Source: Macrobrachium rosenbergii
Lineage: Eukaryota > Arthropoda > Malacostraca > Decapoda > Palaemonidae
Reading direction: 5' to 3'
DNA length: 64,000 bases
Assembly (NCBI RefSeq): GCF_040412425.1
Contig: NC_089753.1
Location: 35,576,413 to 35,640,412, forward strand
Shown here: positions 48,495-61,379 of the stretch, piece after piece
Layout of the letters: each line of letters starts with the position of its first letter
Numbering within the stretch: position 1 is the stretch's first letter
Position numbers and translations under genes: made by a program
The notes under the pieces: model-generated
What the model was told of the DNA's origin: nothing
The model's database searches: none
The model's input: the letters and a program-made list of their open reading frames with translations, nothing else

Positions 48495-49093
48495 ATGCCC
48501 AACACTGCTCCCCCCCGCTTCGAGTGGTGGTGATGGTGGTGGTATATTGTTGTTGTTGATGGCTCTGTTGGTGGTGATAATTCTCGTGCTGTCGCTGCCG
48601 GTGATAATTGCTGTATGATGTTAATGATGGTTAGATTAATGACGCTCTGGCGACGACGGGGGTGATTTTTGTGGTGGGGCTAATTGCCTTAACGGTGGGG
48701 TAGGCTAATTGTTTCTATTTGCCTTGTTAATGTGATTGTAGGGATTATGTTAATGGGGTTAATATTTCATGGTGGTGATTATTTTAAGTCGTATGTTAAA
48801 TTTTGTTTTAGACGATTATTCATGCAACCGTGGCCATTGCATTTAATGCCGGCAATGGTTTTACTGCTGACGAAGATGCTCTCAGTTGCAGAGATGAATT
48901 TAATGTTAGGATTGGTGACTTTGGCGTCGGGGAGAAATAAAAAGTCTTTCTACGATAGCGATAATTTTATTTTATTAAAGATTGCGCGAGCAATTTATTT
49001 CGATGTTGTTGGCGATAACTTTATAGATGCTTTAAAAAAAGGGAAATGTTTTAATTGATAATAGGAGTGGTGGTTGATTGATATTCAAAGTTC
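48491..49093. other. Intronic sequence with chance open frame
   Basis: GTT/GGT-rich at 48525-48720. A + frame at 48732-49058 (108 codons) has no recognisable domain and no splice-like boundaries. Confidence 0.4.
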
Positions 49094-49444
49094 TTTGTTT
49101 TGTCGTGACCTAACTTTTGTTGTGACCTAACGTGTTTTGTCGTAGCCTAAATTGTTTTGTTGCGACCTAACGTGTTTTGTCGTGGCCTAAATTGTTTTGT
49201 CGTGGCCTAACTGGTTTTGTCGTTGCATAACTTGTTTTTCCGTAGCCTAACTTGTTTTGTCGTGACCTAACTTGTTTTGTCGTGACCTAACTGGTTTTGT
49301 CGTGACCCAACTTTTGTCGTGGCCTAACTTGTTTTGTCGTGACTTAACTGGTTTTGTCGTGACCTGACTTGTTTTTCCGTGGTCTAACTTTTGTCGTGAC
49401 CTAACTGGTTTTGTCGTGACCTAATTGGTTTTGTCGTGACCTAA
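49094..49444. repeat. ~20-bp minisatellite, about 18 copies
   Basis: Variants of GTTTTGTCGTGACCTAACTT recur about 18 times, with single-base changes (GCCTAA, TGCATAA, TTTTTCCG) and some 4-6 bp deletions (ACTTTTGTCG). It ends at GACCTAACGATG. Confidence 0.95.
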
Positions 49445-49699
49445 CGATGAATACAGCGATTAATAAAAGGTGTTGATGATGTTACAACTAGGGGGGTGTT
49501 GGCGGTAATTAGGAGAATGTTTTGGGTTTTGGGGGTTGTAATAATTAACATTGTAGCGTTATGATTATTATTTGTTTTGGACCATTAGAAAAGGTATTTA
49601 CAAGGACAGACAATGGTGTTAATTGATACGTTCGCTGGCGTGATGATAATGCAATTAGGGATGAATGTGAGGATATAAAAATGTCGGTAATAATTGTTA

Positions 49700-50270
49700 G
49701 CTTGGTAATGATATAATTATAATGTGATTTGGGTTCACGAGGAAGAAGGGAATCATTATTTTAATATTATGGTGATTATTGGGGTGTTGGCGATCGTGAA
49801 GGTACTGTTAGTGATGGTGATGATGATGATGATGATGATGATGATATAACTGTAATGCAATTTGGGTTCTTGAGGAAGGGAATAATTATGTAATAATAGT
49901 GTGATAATTATTAGGGTGCTGGCGACCATTGGTGATGATGATGATGACGATAATGACCATTATGTGATTTGGGTTCACGAGGAAGGGCCGTTAGTGATGA
50001 TACTGATAATACTGATGATGTTGATGTAATTTGGGTTCATGAGGAAGGGAATAATTATATAATAATAGTGTGATAATTATTAGGGTGTTGTCGATCATGA
50101 AGGTACTGTTAGTGATGATGATGATATAATTACAATTAATTTGGGTTCATGAGGAAGGGAATAATTATTATACGATGCTTATTAGGGTGTTGGCGATCAT
50201 GAAGGTACCGTTAGTGATGATACTGATAATACTGATGATGATGATGATGATAAGGACAAGGACACGACGT
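49700..50270. repeat. Irregular tandem array, 5 copies of ~65-145 bp
   Basis: Each copy contains 'ATTTGGGTTCAYGAGGAAGG' (about 49724, 49860, 49967, 50027, 50140). Most continue GAATAATTAT, 'TTAGGGTGTTGGCGATCATG', 'AAGGTACTGTTAGTGATG' and a (GATGAT)n stretch. Length varies by (GAT)n expansion and internal deletion; the third copy lacks the middle. It starts 250 bp after the 20-bp array. Confidence 0.88.
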
Positions 50271-50431
50271 GACCGAAGTCGGAGGTGGAAGTGCCGGTGT
50301 CGGTGTAAAAGTAAAAGCTCGCGCATGTCCCGCCATGATTATTGTTTATTGTTGCATATCGTGCACTGGTTCAACTTAAAGCTGGTGTTCTCGATGAGGG
50401 ACAGGGAGCTTTTGAAGCTGCTGCTCCTGCT

Positions 50432-51216
<785 letters not shown>

Positions 51217-51322
51217 GTTGTTCCTTTATGAAATTCAAAAGGAAGAAGTTTGTAACAGTAGAATATTGAGTTGTTCCGTCATGTAATTCAAAAGGAAGAA
51301 GTTTGTAACAGTAGAATATTGA
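51217..51322. repeat. 53-bp tandem duplication
   Basis: Units 51217-51269 and 51270-51322. Both contain 'AATTCAAAAGGAAGAAGTTT' and 'GTAACAGTAGAATATTGA'; they differ only in the CTTTATGA/GTCATGTA segment. Confidence 0.94.
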
Positions 51323-51364
51323 ACTGTGACGCCAAATATTTTTAGAAGTGCTTGTGAGTGGTTT

Positions 51365-51503
<139 letters not shown>

Positions 51504-51689
51504 CTAGGGCCAATATTAAAAGGATAGGCTAACTAGGAGCCATGAAGGTGGTACATTGAATGTCAGTTTGGATGTCGGAAGGATGGAAGCGCTCGACTCT
51601 ATAGGAGGGATAATGTCATTGATGACAGTAGAGTGTAATAAGATTAGACAAGAAATGTCTGGTGAACTTGAGTGTCTGTATGAAATGAC

Positions 51690-51766
<77 letters not shown>
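51690..51766. repeat. (ATT)n microsatellite
   Basis: About 25 ATT triplets. Confidence 0.97.
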
Positions 51767-51770
<4 letters not shown>

Positions 51771-52040
51771 GGGGTGTTCAGTTTGGATGAAGGGGGATTG
51801 CTTAAGATTGAGAACGTACAAAAGGAATGAAATGACCCCTTAAGTTATCATAAGTGAATGTTATTTTTATTCGTTCTGAAAAGAAAGAAATTTAACCTCC
51901 CCTGCCCGAAAAAAAGTGCAGTACAGGGTTGACTGTTTAGTAAAGGAATGTCGATTACCAAGTCAGATTGTGAACGCGTCCTCTAGCAAGTGTCGTTTTA
52001 CTTTGGAAAAAATAATATTTAAAGAAAAATTAAATTATAT

Positions 52041-52224
52041 AAATTTATGGATCTTTCCTAGATAGTGACCCCCAAGGTTTTTACCCTGCCATGCATCCAT
52101 CTTTGCGGCGTGTTTAGTACAAGACTGTTGGGGATTACCGTAAAGACATAAACAAAAACATTAGTCCTAGATAACGACCCCCGAACGTTGTTGGGGGTCA
52201 CTATCTAGGAAAGATCCAAATTTC
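52041..52224. mobile_element. Inverted-repeat element with nested palindrome
   Basis: Outer arms 52041-52075 (AAATTTATGGATCTTTCCTA, then GATAGTGACCCCCAA) and 52191-52224 are complementary apart from a two-base indel. A second direct copy of the arm's CCTAGATA(A/G)(C/T)GACCCCC motif at 52166 also pairs with the right arm, making a tight inner hairpin (about 52165-52208, loop GAACGTTG). The central roughly 90 bp are unique. It looks like a small non-autonomous DNA transposon or foldback element. No target duplication could be separated from the arms. Confidence 0.75.
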
Positions 52225-52301
52225 CTTTCGGAGGTTGGCGACATAGCAGGAGAGGGTGGCATTGGCGATTTGAATGACGCATCCGGGATCGCCTCGTAAC
52301 T

Positions 52302-52345
52302 CCTCCTCCTCCTCCTCCTCCTCCTCCTCCTCCTCCTCCTCCTCA
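52302..52345. repeat. (CCT)n microsatellite
   Basis: About 14 CCT triplets. Confidence 0.96.
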
Positions 52346-52934
52346 ATGGATGATGACTCTGCAAAGTTCAAACATGTTTATTTATAACTGTTTCCATCTT
52401 TTCTGTGTTTGGGCCGGCGATTCCGTGAAGGCCTGTCAGTTTAGTCGGTGGATCTTTTTCCCCCGGACCAGGTTGTTTTTCCTCATTATGATTTCTAATA
52501 ATAACTGACAATGCAGTCATCATGGTACACGAACGTGCTTGCTGATGTCATGTAGATCTCTCGACCGGTAAATGATTGAGCGGGCACTGTCAGGCTGTCA
52601 GTTTTCCTCGATTGCGTTTGACGTGCTTTGATAAGATCTGCTTTTTGAAGGGCGAGCGGGATCCTGTAATAAGAAAATGAGAACTTATAAAAAAAAAAAA
52701 CTACTTTCAAGACTCTTAAGTAAATAATGCATTCTGAACGTTACCGACAAGACTCCGCAATTACAATAGGAGATTACCTTCGAGTGTTTTCTCTTTATAT
52801 AAACAACCCGTTTCTGATTTACCCTTGGGCTGAAATGAAGATGTTTTAGCTCTTGTCTTGGTGGTATAGTAGGCATGCTTAGTCGGCCATTCGTGCTCAA
52901 CAGTCTTTCACAGGGATTTTAATAGTTTGATCAG

Positions 52935-52936
<2 letters not shown>
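52346..52936. other. Unique intronic sequence
   Basis: No feature recognised. Short A-run at 52689-52700. Confidence 0.45.
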
Positions 52937-53002
<66 letters not shown>

Positions 53003-53086
53003 CACATGACTACCCTTGTACGTGTCATCGTCCAATTCCTTTCCAGTGGGTAATGGGCAAATTATTTCTCTTCGTGTGATAGCAAC

Positions 53087-53147
<61 letters not shown>

Positions 53148-53417
53148 TACACGCATGTCGTGTCATCGTTACCCTTGCTTGCATGTTCGTTTGCACATTT
53201 TGCCATAGTGTGATCATTATCATTGTCCCTCCCGGGGTATAAACAAAGCTAGTGCTAACAGCTCACTAACTACCTTCAAATTGTTTGTGCAGTTTCGAAC
53301 GTTTCAGGATGTTTAACTTGGTCTGTCCATCGACGCGGTCGCCAGGCTGCGGTTGGTCGCTAGTTCTGATTATTTTCTCAAGCCTGGGACCAGTGAGATG
53401 GCAGCTTTGTGTGCAAG

Positions 53418-53504
<87 letters not shown>
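52937..53504. repeat. Three (CT)n microsatellites
   Basis: CT at 52937-53000, 53090-53142 and 53420-53504, with unique spacers. Confidence 0.96.
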
Positions 53505-53506
<2 letters not shown>

Positions 53507-53880
53507 GTCCTGGGTCATATTTACGTTCTCTCACTTGGGAAAACGACGGTGCCTCTTGGATTGGGAGGAAATTTAAACGAACTGCTAAACATGACCCACT
53601 CATCCATTGCAAAGGAAGACGAGGAGTGAGTGCCAACCTTCTGTCATAAGTTAGATGGGCCAACTATAGCTCAGGAGAGTCACTCGAAGTGGAATTGAAG
53701 GGATTACACATTTTTCTTTAAAGTTTAATTTTATTAAGTTTATGGAGTTACAATACTACTTTCGATATTAATATTTTTATTATTATTCAGAAGATGAACC
53801 CCATTCATATGGAACAAGCCCACAGGGGCCAGTGCCTTGAAATTTAAGCTTCCAGAGAATATTGTGTTCATTAGGAAGTA
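53505..53880. other. Unique intronic sequence
   Basis: No feature recognised. Confidence 0.45.
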
Positions 53881-54195
53881 TCCCGTAAGGGGGGTTAGTG
53901 CCGTCAGTGCACCTAATGCGGTTCATTGTAGGTATTATTTAAGGCTCTTTGCAGCGTCACTTCGGCTCCTAGCTGCGACTCCTTTCGTTCCTTTAACTTT
54001 ACCTCCGTTCATATTCTCCTTCACCCATCTTTCTTTCCATCCTCTCCTGGCAATTTTTATTAGTGGAACTGCGAGGTTTTCCTCCTGATACACCTTTCAG
54101 TCCTTATTACTTTCAATTTCCCTTTCATCGCTGAATAACCTCGTAGGTCCCAGCGTTTGGCCTTTAGCCTAAATCTCATATTCTATTTCTGTTCG
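53881..54195 (+). mobile_element. SINE-like repeat B, copy 8 (full length, diverged)
   Basis: TCCCGTAAGGGGGGTTAGTG to CTTTAGCCTAAATCTCATATTC and an ATTTCTGTTC tail. It has more substitutions than its relatives (CCTAGCTGCGACTCC, TCATCGCTGAATAACC), so it is an older insertion. Confidence 0.88.
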
Positions 54196-54558
54196 TTAGG
54201 AAGTCAGAGAAGGTAAAGGGAAATACAGAAAGATGAGACCTCACTTATTAAAAAGAAAGGTAAATTGATAAATTAACAGATATGCCCCTTGCATGCCCTT
54301 ACTCCTAACACTTAAACGGAGACCAGCGCCTCCTTCGCAGGACTTTCGAATGATTGAATGAGATCCTTCTATAATATGCAGAGGTCTCTTGTCCTTCTGT
54401 AGGATTCTCGGGATCTCGTGCGTATGATTCGTCAGTGGCTGGATGTGGCCAGACACCTTGCATTCTTCCGTCTGGAGGACAAGGTTTCATCGAAGGCCTT
54501 GGTGCTCGCTTCCATTTATTAAGCTGACGCCGCACTGAACACAAATTTGGGGGATGAT

Positions 54559-54560
<2 letters not shown>
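54196..54560. other. Unique intronic sequence
   Basis: No feature recognised. Confidence 0.45.
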
Positions 54561-54636
<76 letters not shown>

Positions 54637-54670
54637 CTGTACTTCCTTCTCTCTCTCTCTCATACTGAAT

Positions 54671-54751
<81 letters not shown>

Positions 54752-54775
54752 TATATATTATATATATAATTTATA

Positions 54776-54844
<69 letters not shown>

Positions 54845-54849
54845 TTGTG

Positions 54850-54946
<97 letters not shown>

Positions 54947-54950
54947 TAAT
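54561..54950. repeat. (CT)n followed by ~275 bp of (AT)n
   Basis: CT at 54561-54632, a duplicated 'CTCATACTG' spacer with a second short CT run, then AT from about 54675 to 54950 with TTTAT/TTTGT interruptions. The longest AT-rich tract in the window. Confidence 0.96.
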
Positions 54951-55081
54951 TTATCCTTGGACAAGTACTTGACTGTGTGGATGTCTGTGAAGTCGTGTAA
55001 ACTAACTTTAATTACGAAAAGCTGCCCTGTCCATGCCCCCTCCCATCCTCCCAAGAGATGTTGATTGGAGTTGTTAGAAAC

Positions 55082-55083
<2 letters not shown>

Positions 55084-55132
<49 letters not shown>
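55084..55132. repeat. Poly(T) run of 49
   Basis: Uninterrupted T tract, much longer than any other homopolymer in the window. Read on the minus strand it would be the poly(A) tail of something inserted from the right. The adjacent 250 bp (55133-55400, purine-rich) have no recognisable coding content. Confidence 0.95.
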
Positions 55133-55134
<2 letters not shown>

Positions 55135-55402
55135 CCGGATATCGAGCAAGATTAAAGGCGGGTGTGCGTAAAGGAGAGAAGGAAAACAAAGGCGAGAAAG
55201 GAGGAGGTTAAGTATAAGGAAGAAAAGGAAATAAGTCGACGATTTAAAGGAGGAAATAAAGGAAAGGGTGAGATGTCGAATGCAAGAGCAAAGGATATCC
55301 AAGACGAGGGAGGATGTGGGTCTCTTCCCTCTTGGTCCTTCGCATCCTTGGAATTTTTGGGAGGAAAGTTCCATTCCCATTCGTCTTCCTAATTCATTTT
55401 CT

Positions 55403-55723
55403 CCTCCTCCTCCTCCTCCTCCTCCTCCTCCTCCTCCTCCTCCTCCTCCTCCCATTTATTTTCTTGTTCTGTAGATTACATTCTGTTTCGTAATTCATAT
55501 TCCTCTCATTCCTTTTTCCACTGATTATTAAAAATAATTTTCCTTGAACGTTTCTCCATTGTACCACTTCCTCCTGTTTACTTTCTGTTCATCTTCCTGT
55601 CTCCATCATTTATTCCTGCTGCTACTGCTACCACCTTTCTCCATATCACTTCCTTCTCTTTTTTCTTTTTACTTCTTCCTTCAGGATCTCGATTCTTGTT
55701 TCTCATTTTGACCTGTTGAATTC

Positions 55724-55791
<68 letters not shown>
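55403..55791. repeat. (CTC)n and (CA)n microsatellites
   Basis: CTC triplets at 55403-55452 and CA at 55727-55791, with pyrimidine-rich unique DNA between. Confidence 0.95.
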
Positions 55792-55793
<2 letters not shown>

Positions 55794-56490
55794 TCCTTAC
55801 CTGTTGGATTTTTTAACCTGATCCACATGCAGTAGGGAGAGAGAGAGCAAAATTTTCTTGGTAATTTCACCTCTCCTCAGCTTGGCCAAAGTAGTTAATT
55901 AGTCAAGTGGTGTTTAGTTGACTATTGGGTCAAAAAAAGTTAAGTATACCTTAAAGCCCGGATGGAAAAGGAACCCCATTCCCCATCCTTATTTTGTGTG
56001 TTGGGGGGTGCGGTTTATGTTTGGGTAGATTGATACCCTCTGTAGCCACCCATCACGAGGGATAAAGACCCACAGTTAAGTGAAATGTGTGTATGCAGCT
56101 GTTTAACCTTTGCGATTAACGCTGACGCTCGCATGTTTGTCGTGGCCGAGATCAGAAAGGTGGCAGTCTTTGTACATATGGAGAACACAGTCCCGTCACT
56201 CTTATTTTTCCCCCTTTCTCGTCGGAACGTGCATTGTATATGTGATGTTTTGCTTTCGCTTTGCTGTGTCCGTTTGTGTGTGCTTGCGCCCGAGGTTTAG
56301 GCTTCGACGCTCTTATGATGTCCCCCTCTATAAAGGCATTATAAGAGGGAAGTCGGTTGTCTGATGATGTATCCATGTCAGGACGACGCGAGTAGATATC
56401 GAAAATGTTTTTTAAGCTGCGTTGCTAACGGTGTAATCCTACTCTAGGGGCCGGGTATGGATCTCTTCTTCTCCCCCCCCCCACCTCCCC

Positions 56491-56492
<2 letters not shown>
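55792..56492. other. Unique intronic sequence
   Basis: An open + frame at 56085-56300 overlaps other open frames and has no recognisable domain. Confidence 0.4.
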
Positions 56493-56545
<53 letters not shown>

Positions 56546-56591
56546 ATGATGCAAGGTACCTGCATCGTGCAAAACGAGGCGGTTGCTTGGC

Positions 56592-56642
<51 letters not shown>

Positions 56643-56772
56643 AGGGTGGGGATAAGGTTGTCTGAAGGTGTAGCGTGAGAACGGGTGTTCGTGTTCCGTA
56701 GCCTTAGCAAATTGCGAGTAAATTTTGACACCTTCCTGTGTATCAAGACGTCGCGAAGGCCAGGATTGCTTA

Positions 56773-56821
<49 letters not shown>
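56493..56821. repeat. (CT)n and two (GA)n tracts
   Basis: CT at 56493-56541, GA at 56595-56638 and GA at 56775-56821. CT and the first GA are inverted and 54 bp apart, so a roughly 44-bp stem is possible. Confidence 0.96.
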
Positions 56822-56824
<3 letters not shown>

Positions 56825-57748
56825 GCAGTCATGTTCATGGATAGTTTATACAATCGTGATTTAGTGTCACTGATAAGCTGATGTTATGTACCCTAAGAGA
56901 TAATATGACTTTTAATCAGATTATTGGGTGAATATATTCGACTTTTCCTTTTTAGATTGTTACAAAATATGCCGACCCCTCTTAAATAAAAAGAATAAAA
57001 AGTATATATATTAAAAATATAATATATAGTATATATAATACACACAAACACACACCCGCGTAAGACAGAATTACGATTTCGGATTTTATGTCAAATTTCC
57101 ACCATATCTGAACAAAATCCGCCTCTGTATCGTGAAATATTTAGTTTTGACACAATTTTGCAAAATGGCGAGTGAAGTCGAAATGGACGTAGGTGTCATA
57201 ACGTGATTTGTTTTCATGTTTCCGGGAAATTGTTTGACAGTGAAAACTGAACACATTTACGAATTCCTTATAGATAAAGTGAAATCTCACTTCATCGATA
57301 ATGCAGTTGTAAATCACGATTTGAAAATGGTTAAACCTGTGAGGAAGATGCAGATGGGACTACACACCTATTTGATTACTTACAGGACCTTAGCGTATGT
57401 TTTTACCATTAAAAAAAAAACTTTCAGGTGCGAATCATTAATTCCTGCGTACTAATTTTTTTTTTATGATACACAAGCATCAGTTTCCTTTAAATTGTAG
57501 GCCGTTGCTAATCACGGTATGATTATTTATGACAGCCAGAAGTTCTTCTGTCATTGAATGTTATGATCATTTAATGAAGATATGACAATAAAGCCTGACT
57601 AGTAAGAAATGATGAATTGAAATTTTGATAAGCCAAAACACTATTTGGTGGTCATTACTTTCCTTATTAGTATTGCAGTGCAAAGTTTTGATTCTCCATA
57701 CATGTAATCTGAACAATCTATGGTTAAAACATCAAAATTTTCATCAAA
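56822..57748. other. Unique AT-rich intronic sequence
   Basis: Degenerate AT/AC stretch at 57000-57055. A + frame at 57216-57455 has even composition but no recognised domain and may belong to the unidentified element to the right. Confidence 0.4.
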
Positions 57749-59290
57749 TTAGCATATGCACAAAAATAACATGGCCCACAAATATGGTGAACAAAACCTT
57801 GAGCTAAAAACAGTTTTCTCGTCATCTTGAAGACACAGGAAAAAATAAACTTTTATTGCATCCTGCAATTGAGATGATAGCTTGGCTATAGTCATGTCAT
57901 AGGTTGTTAGACGAGGGCCTGTGTGCGCGAGGTAACCCATTTTTTAAGAAGGCAAAAAGGTTTCGGAGGTTGTCAAGTTCTAGCCAGACCACTTATACCA
58001 GTTTTGCAGGTGATTGCCTGTGGAACATCTCTTGCAATACGTGCTTTGTTGGTAGGATGATTTTTCATAGTTTTTATATTTAGCGAAATTCAGCAAATTT
58101 GAGTTTCTTAATTTTTGTTCACCTTTGGTTTGGTTTTTCGTAGACAGTGGGGCTCGTGGTGTAATGGATGATATACCTCTGTTGAGTGTTTTAATTGCAG
58201 AAAGGATTAACAACTCTTAATCTCTCTAGTCAGTAGTACTTTTCTAGACAATTCCACACGGTATATTTAAAGCGCCGTGTAATTTTTACTAGATAGTTTG
58301 TGTGGATGTCACCTTCAGCTGATGATTCTCTAAAACGCCCAGCTCTGTCTGGCTTCATCTTTTGAACCAGTGTACATGTTTATAAAACTAGAAGTTCAGC
58401 AGTTATAATCTCTCACGAACCTATAAAGATACCTTCTGCTGTTACAGGGGTTTAAAATGGTTTTCTCTTACTGAAGTACCCGAACCTTCGCTCAGAAGGA
58501 AAAAGCCCAATCTTTTGTCATACTTGATAACCAGTCTTCGAGCGTACAGGGAACTTTGTGCAGGTTTCTGTGACATCAACAATTTCTTTCAGAATTGTTT
58601 GTAGGAATATTAAAGGAAATATATGTAACCGTTGATCTTTTAAGAAGCAGTTTCTTAGCTGACGACGTTTGTCGTCATCTTTAGTCCCAGTATGAAAACT
58701 CCTAGAAATACATTTGCCTTTGCGTGTATTACGGTATACGTGACTTCCTTCTCCTGAATCTCTGCACAAACTCTCACCGAAACTGTTTGGCAGAATGATA
58801 TCTTGCAGCATTTATAATGCTGTCTTGTGCCTTTGTAGTCATAAGTGGATCTCGTGTTTCAAAGCGTTTGTAATGCTTACGCTTTGCGCCTACTGCAAGA
58901 AATACACGCCTGCTCGCCTTTAAGTTGAATAGCCTCGGCTATTGGTGGCCGCTCCACCGTGGATCTTGTTAGAATACAGTAATATCAGTGTCAAAAAATG
59001 TTTTCTTACTGTGAATTCTCCCTGACACTGACATCCATTTTAAAAGCCGCAGTTGAAGTATAGTGGTTCAACTTCCCAAATACTGGATTCCTATGAATAC
59101 ATTGATAAGGTCCTTTGGCGCTAGGTTTAGTTTTCGTTGGGTAAGCCCGGTTCCTGATGTACCCTCCAGTTGTTTTACGGTAAAGGGTGTGGGGGGAGAT
59201 AAGCTCAAAACCATTGTCATGTGTGTACCAAACCTCGGCAGTTTTCAAATCTGATTTTTCAAATTTCCGCGATGTAAGGTTGTTTTTCAT
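57749..59290 (-). pseudogene. Minus-strand cluster of broken ORFs, possible old transposon
   Basis: Consecutive minus-strand open stretches (59290-59006, 58811-58518, 58213-57980, 57940-57749) have non-repetitive, protein-like composition, unlike nearly all other long frames here. They are separated by stops and frameshifts. The first contains TTGGYIRNRAYP, which loosely resembles the TGTxRxNRxxxP motif of piggyBac-type transposases. A later one contains a CKRC pair that could be a remnant of a cysteine cluster. No catalytic triad or terminal repeats were identified. The assignment to piggyBac is weak; another decayed element or chance is possible. Confidence 0.25.
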
Positions 59291-59602
59291 ATCAAGTATA
59301 AGGAATTGTTAAAGTTCAGATTTTTCGTACGTGACGTAAACACACTTTTTCCCTTTAAACGAAAAAGTATTTTAACCACTAATACCTCAAAAGCGCCATC
59401 AGCTATCTGCGTATAAATCTAAAATTGTTTTATTTCATATTACACATTCTGTGGGAAATTTTTTGAGATAGAAAAACGTATTTCGTCAGAAGTCAAATTA
59501 TGGATAAAAAAGGGCCAGAACTGAACATTTGTCCCATGTGAGGTTATTATGACTGATTTGTAAAGTACAAACCCTCCTCCTCCTCCTCCTCCTCCTCTCC
59601 TT
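59291..59602. other. Unique sequence and short (CCT)n
   Basis: AT-rich unique DNA ending in about 8 CCT triplets (59575-59597) that abut repeat A copy 13. Confidence 0.5.
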
Positions 59603-59940
59603 TTTTAGTTTTCTATTAAAGAAAACTCTTGTGCCGGCATTGTCTGTCCGACCGCACTTTTTTCTGTCCGCCCTCAGAACTTAAAAACTACTGAGGCTAG
59701 AGGGCTGCAAATTGGTATGTTAATCATCCACCCTCAAATCATCAAACATACCAAATTGCAGCAGCCTTCTAGCCTCAGTAGTTTTTATTTAATTTTTAAT
59801 TTAGCTATAATCGTGCGTCTGGCAACGACATAGGACAGGCCACCGCCGGGCTGTGGCTGAAAGTTTCATGGACGCGGCTGAGAGTTTCATACAGAAAACA
59901 AGATTGCGCCGAAGAACCTTCGGCCTATTTTTTACTTGTT
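59603..59940 (+). repeat. Dispersed palindromic repeat A, copy 13 (internally deleted)
   Basis: TTTTAGTTTTCTATTAAAG start, 'GCCGGCATTGTCTGTCCGAC', central palindrome at about 59683-59788 with a GCA insertion in one arm, 'GGCCACCGCCGGGCTGTGG', no CCACCGAAAG hairpin, and the end CTTCGGCCTATTTTTTACTTG. Confidence 0.89.
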
Positions 59941-60323
59941 TTAAATGGAGATCAGACCAGGTTCTCCTAAAATTCTAATTAGCGCCATCCATCTCTTGGA
60001 ACAGTGAAGGAAAGGAATAAACACGTGCAGAAATATTTTAATGAAAATTGTCATTCATGCGTAAATGAAATTAGCCGGTAATTGGCATCACAGTTACCTG
60101 GAAGAGAAATGTGATAATTTATGCAGACAAAGTTTATAAAGCGTCAAGTGTCCTGCGTTTCTTCAAATCAGAGTGAATTAAGAAATAATAAATGGTGCAT
60201 GCTTTGAAATACATTAACGTTGGTTTTTGAAATGATGAAGCGCTGTTTAGTGGGTGATGCAATACCTGGTGTCTGCATCAGTGCACAGTTGAAGTGTTTG
60301 CATGAACGAACTTTATTGTGGGA
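59941..60323. other. Unique intronic sequence
   Basis: No feature recognised. Confidence 0.45.
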
Positions 60324-60617
60324 CCCCGTAGGGGGTTAGTGCCTTCAGTGCACCTCACGGAGTCCACTGTAGGCATTACTTAAGGTTCTTTGCACGTCCC
60401 TTCGGCCCCTAGCTGCAACCCCTTTCATTCCTTTTACTGTACCTCCATTCATATTCTCTCTCTGTCCACACACTAATAACATTTATTTCACAGTGCAACT
60501 GCGAGGTTTTCCTCCTACACCTTTCAAACCTACCCTACTCTTAATTTCCTTTCCATCGCTTAATGACCTTATAGGTCCCAGCTCTTGGCCAACGGCCTAA
60601 ACTCTATATCCCATTCC
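60324..60617 (+). mobile_element. SINE-like repeat B, copy 9 (full length)
   Basis: CCCCGTAGGGGGTTAGTGCC to CCAACGGCCTAAACTCTATA + TCCCATTCC. The GTGCACC/GGTGCAC hairpin is broken here (CTCACGGAGTCCACTG). A small deletion removes the 'TTTCTTCCATCT' block. Confidence 0.89.
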
Positions 60618-60883
60618 AGTTACTGTGGGAGGAAATTGTACAAATGTCGATAGAATTAGCGAGGGCAGTCTCAGAATGCAGGGATGTATCAGATGGTTTG
60701 GTCATATGAAGAAAGTGGGCATAGATGCTTAAGTTTGAAGGAGAATGCATCATTTGGAATAATTGGTTTTGTACGTGCTCGCGCGCGCGCAACATTTGCA
60801 GATGAGTCCCGACGTTGAAGGGGGAAATGGCCAGTGATTCATCCTGTCTTATTTTATTCTCCGGAGTCATTCTCCGAAGAAAG

Positions 60884-60894
<11 letters not shown>

Positions 60895-60959
<65 letters not shown>
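60895..60959. repeat. (CT)n microsatellite
   Basis: About 65 bp of CT after a 9-C run. Confidence 0.97.
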
Positions 60960-60960
<1 letters not shown>

Positions 60961-61379
60961 AGTAATGCAGCAACATTTGCTCTCCTGGGAGTCGCGAGAA
61001 ATCACATTATTGTGTTCCTTTTTTCGGTGAATCTGGGGAAATTTTATCATCAGTTCCTCAGGGTCCACATGAGAACGTTCTGCTATTCCGGGAAGTCCCT
61101 TGATGTGGGGGAAAATCAATTTGTGCTGCCTTGTGGGTGCATATGCATCGGCCCTGTTGTGCAGTTTTCCAGGATTAGAATTCTTCCTTCTCCTCTGGTT
61201 TCCCCGGTTCGTGTATCAGGCTCGTATCAAGGTAGCGACTAGTGACCTTTTCGGGTGTGGTCCAGATCGGGTGTAGATTTTTTTTTTATATATGTTTCAT
61301 ATATATATATTTGCTACGTACATAGACCTTCCCACGGAAAATGATTAAATGGTAAAAATTCTATAGGCTCTATGCAAGT
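60960..61379. other. Unique intronic sequence
   Basis: No feature recognised. Confidence 0.45.

Noticed and set aside
48732..49058. 108-codon + strand ORF with hydrophobic start
   Set aside because: No recognisable family; the length is compatible with chance in this GTT/GAT-rich stretch and it lies between tandem arrays.
56360..56400. CTGATGATG-type motif that might be a hammerhead ribozyme core
   Set aside because: The GAAA and cleavage-site elements and flanking stems could not be placed.
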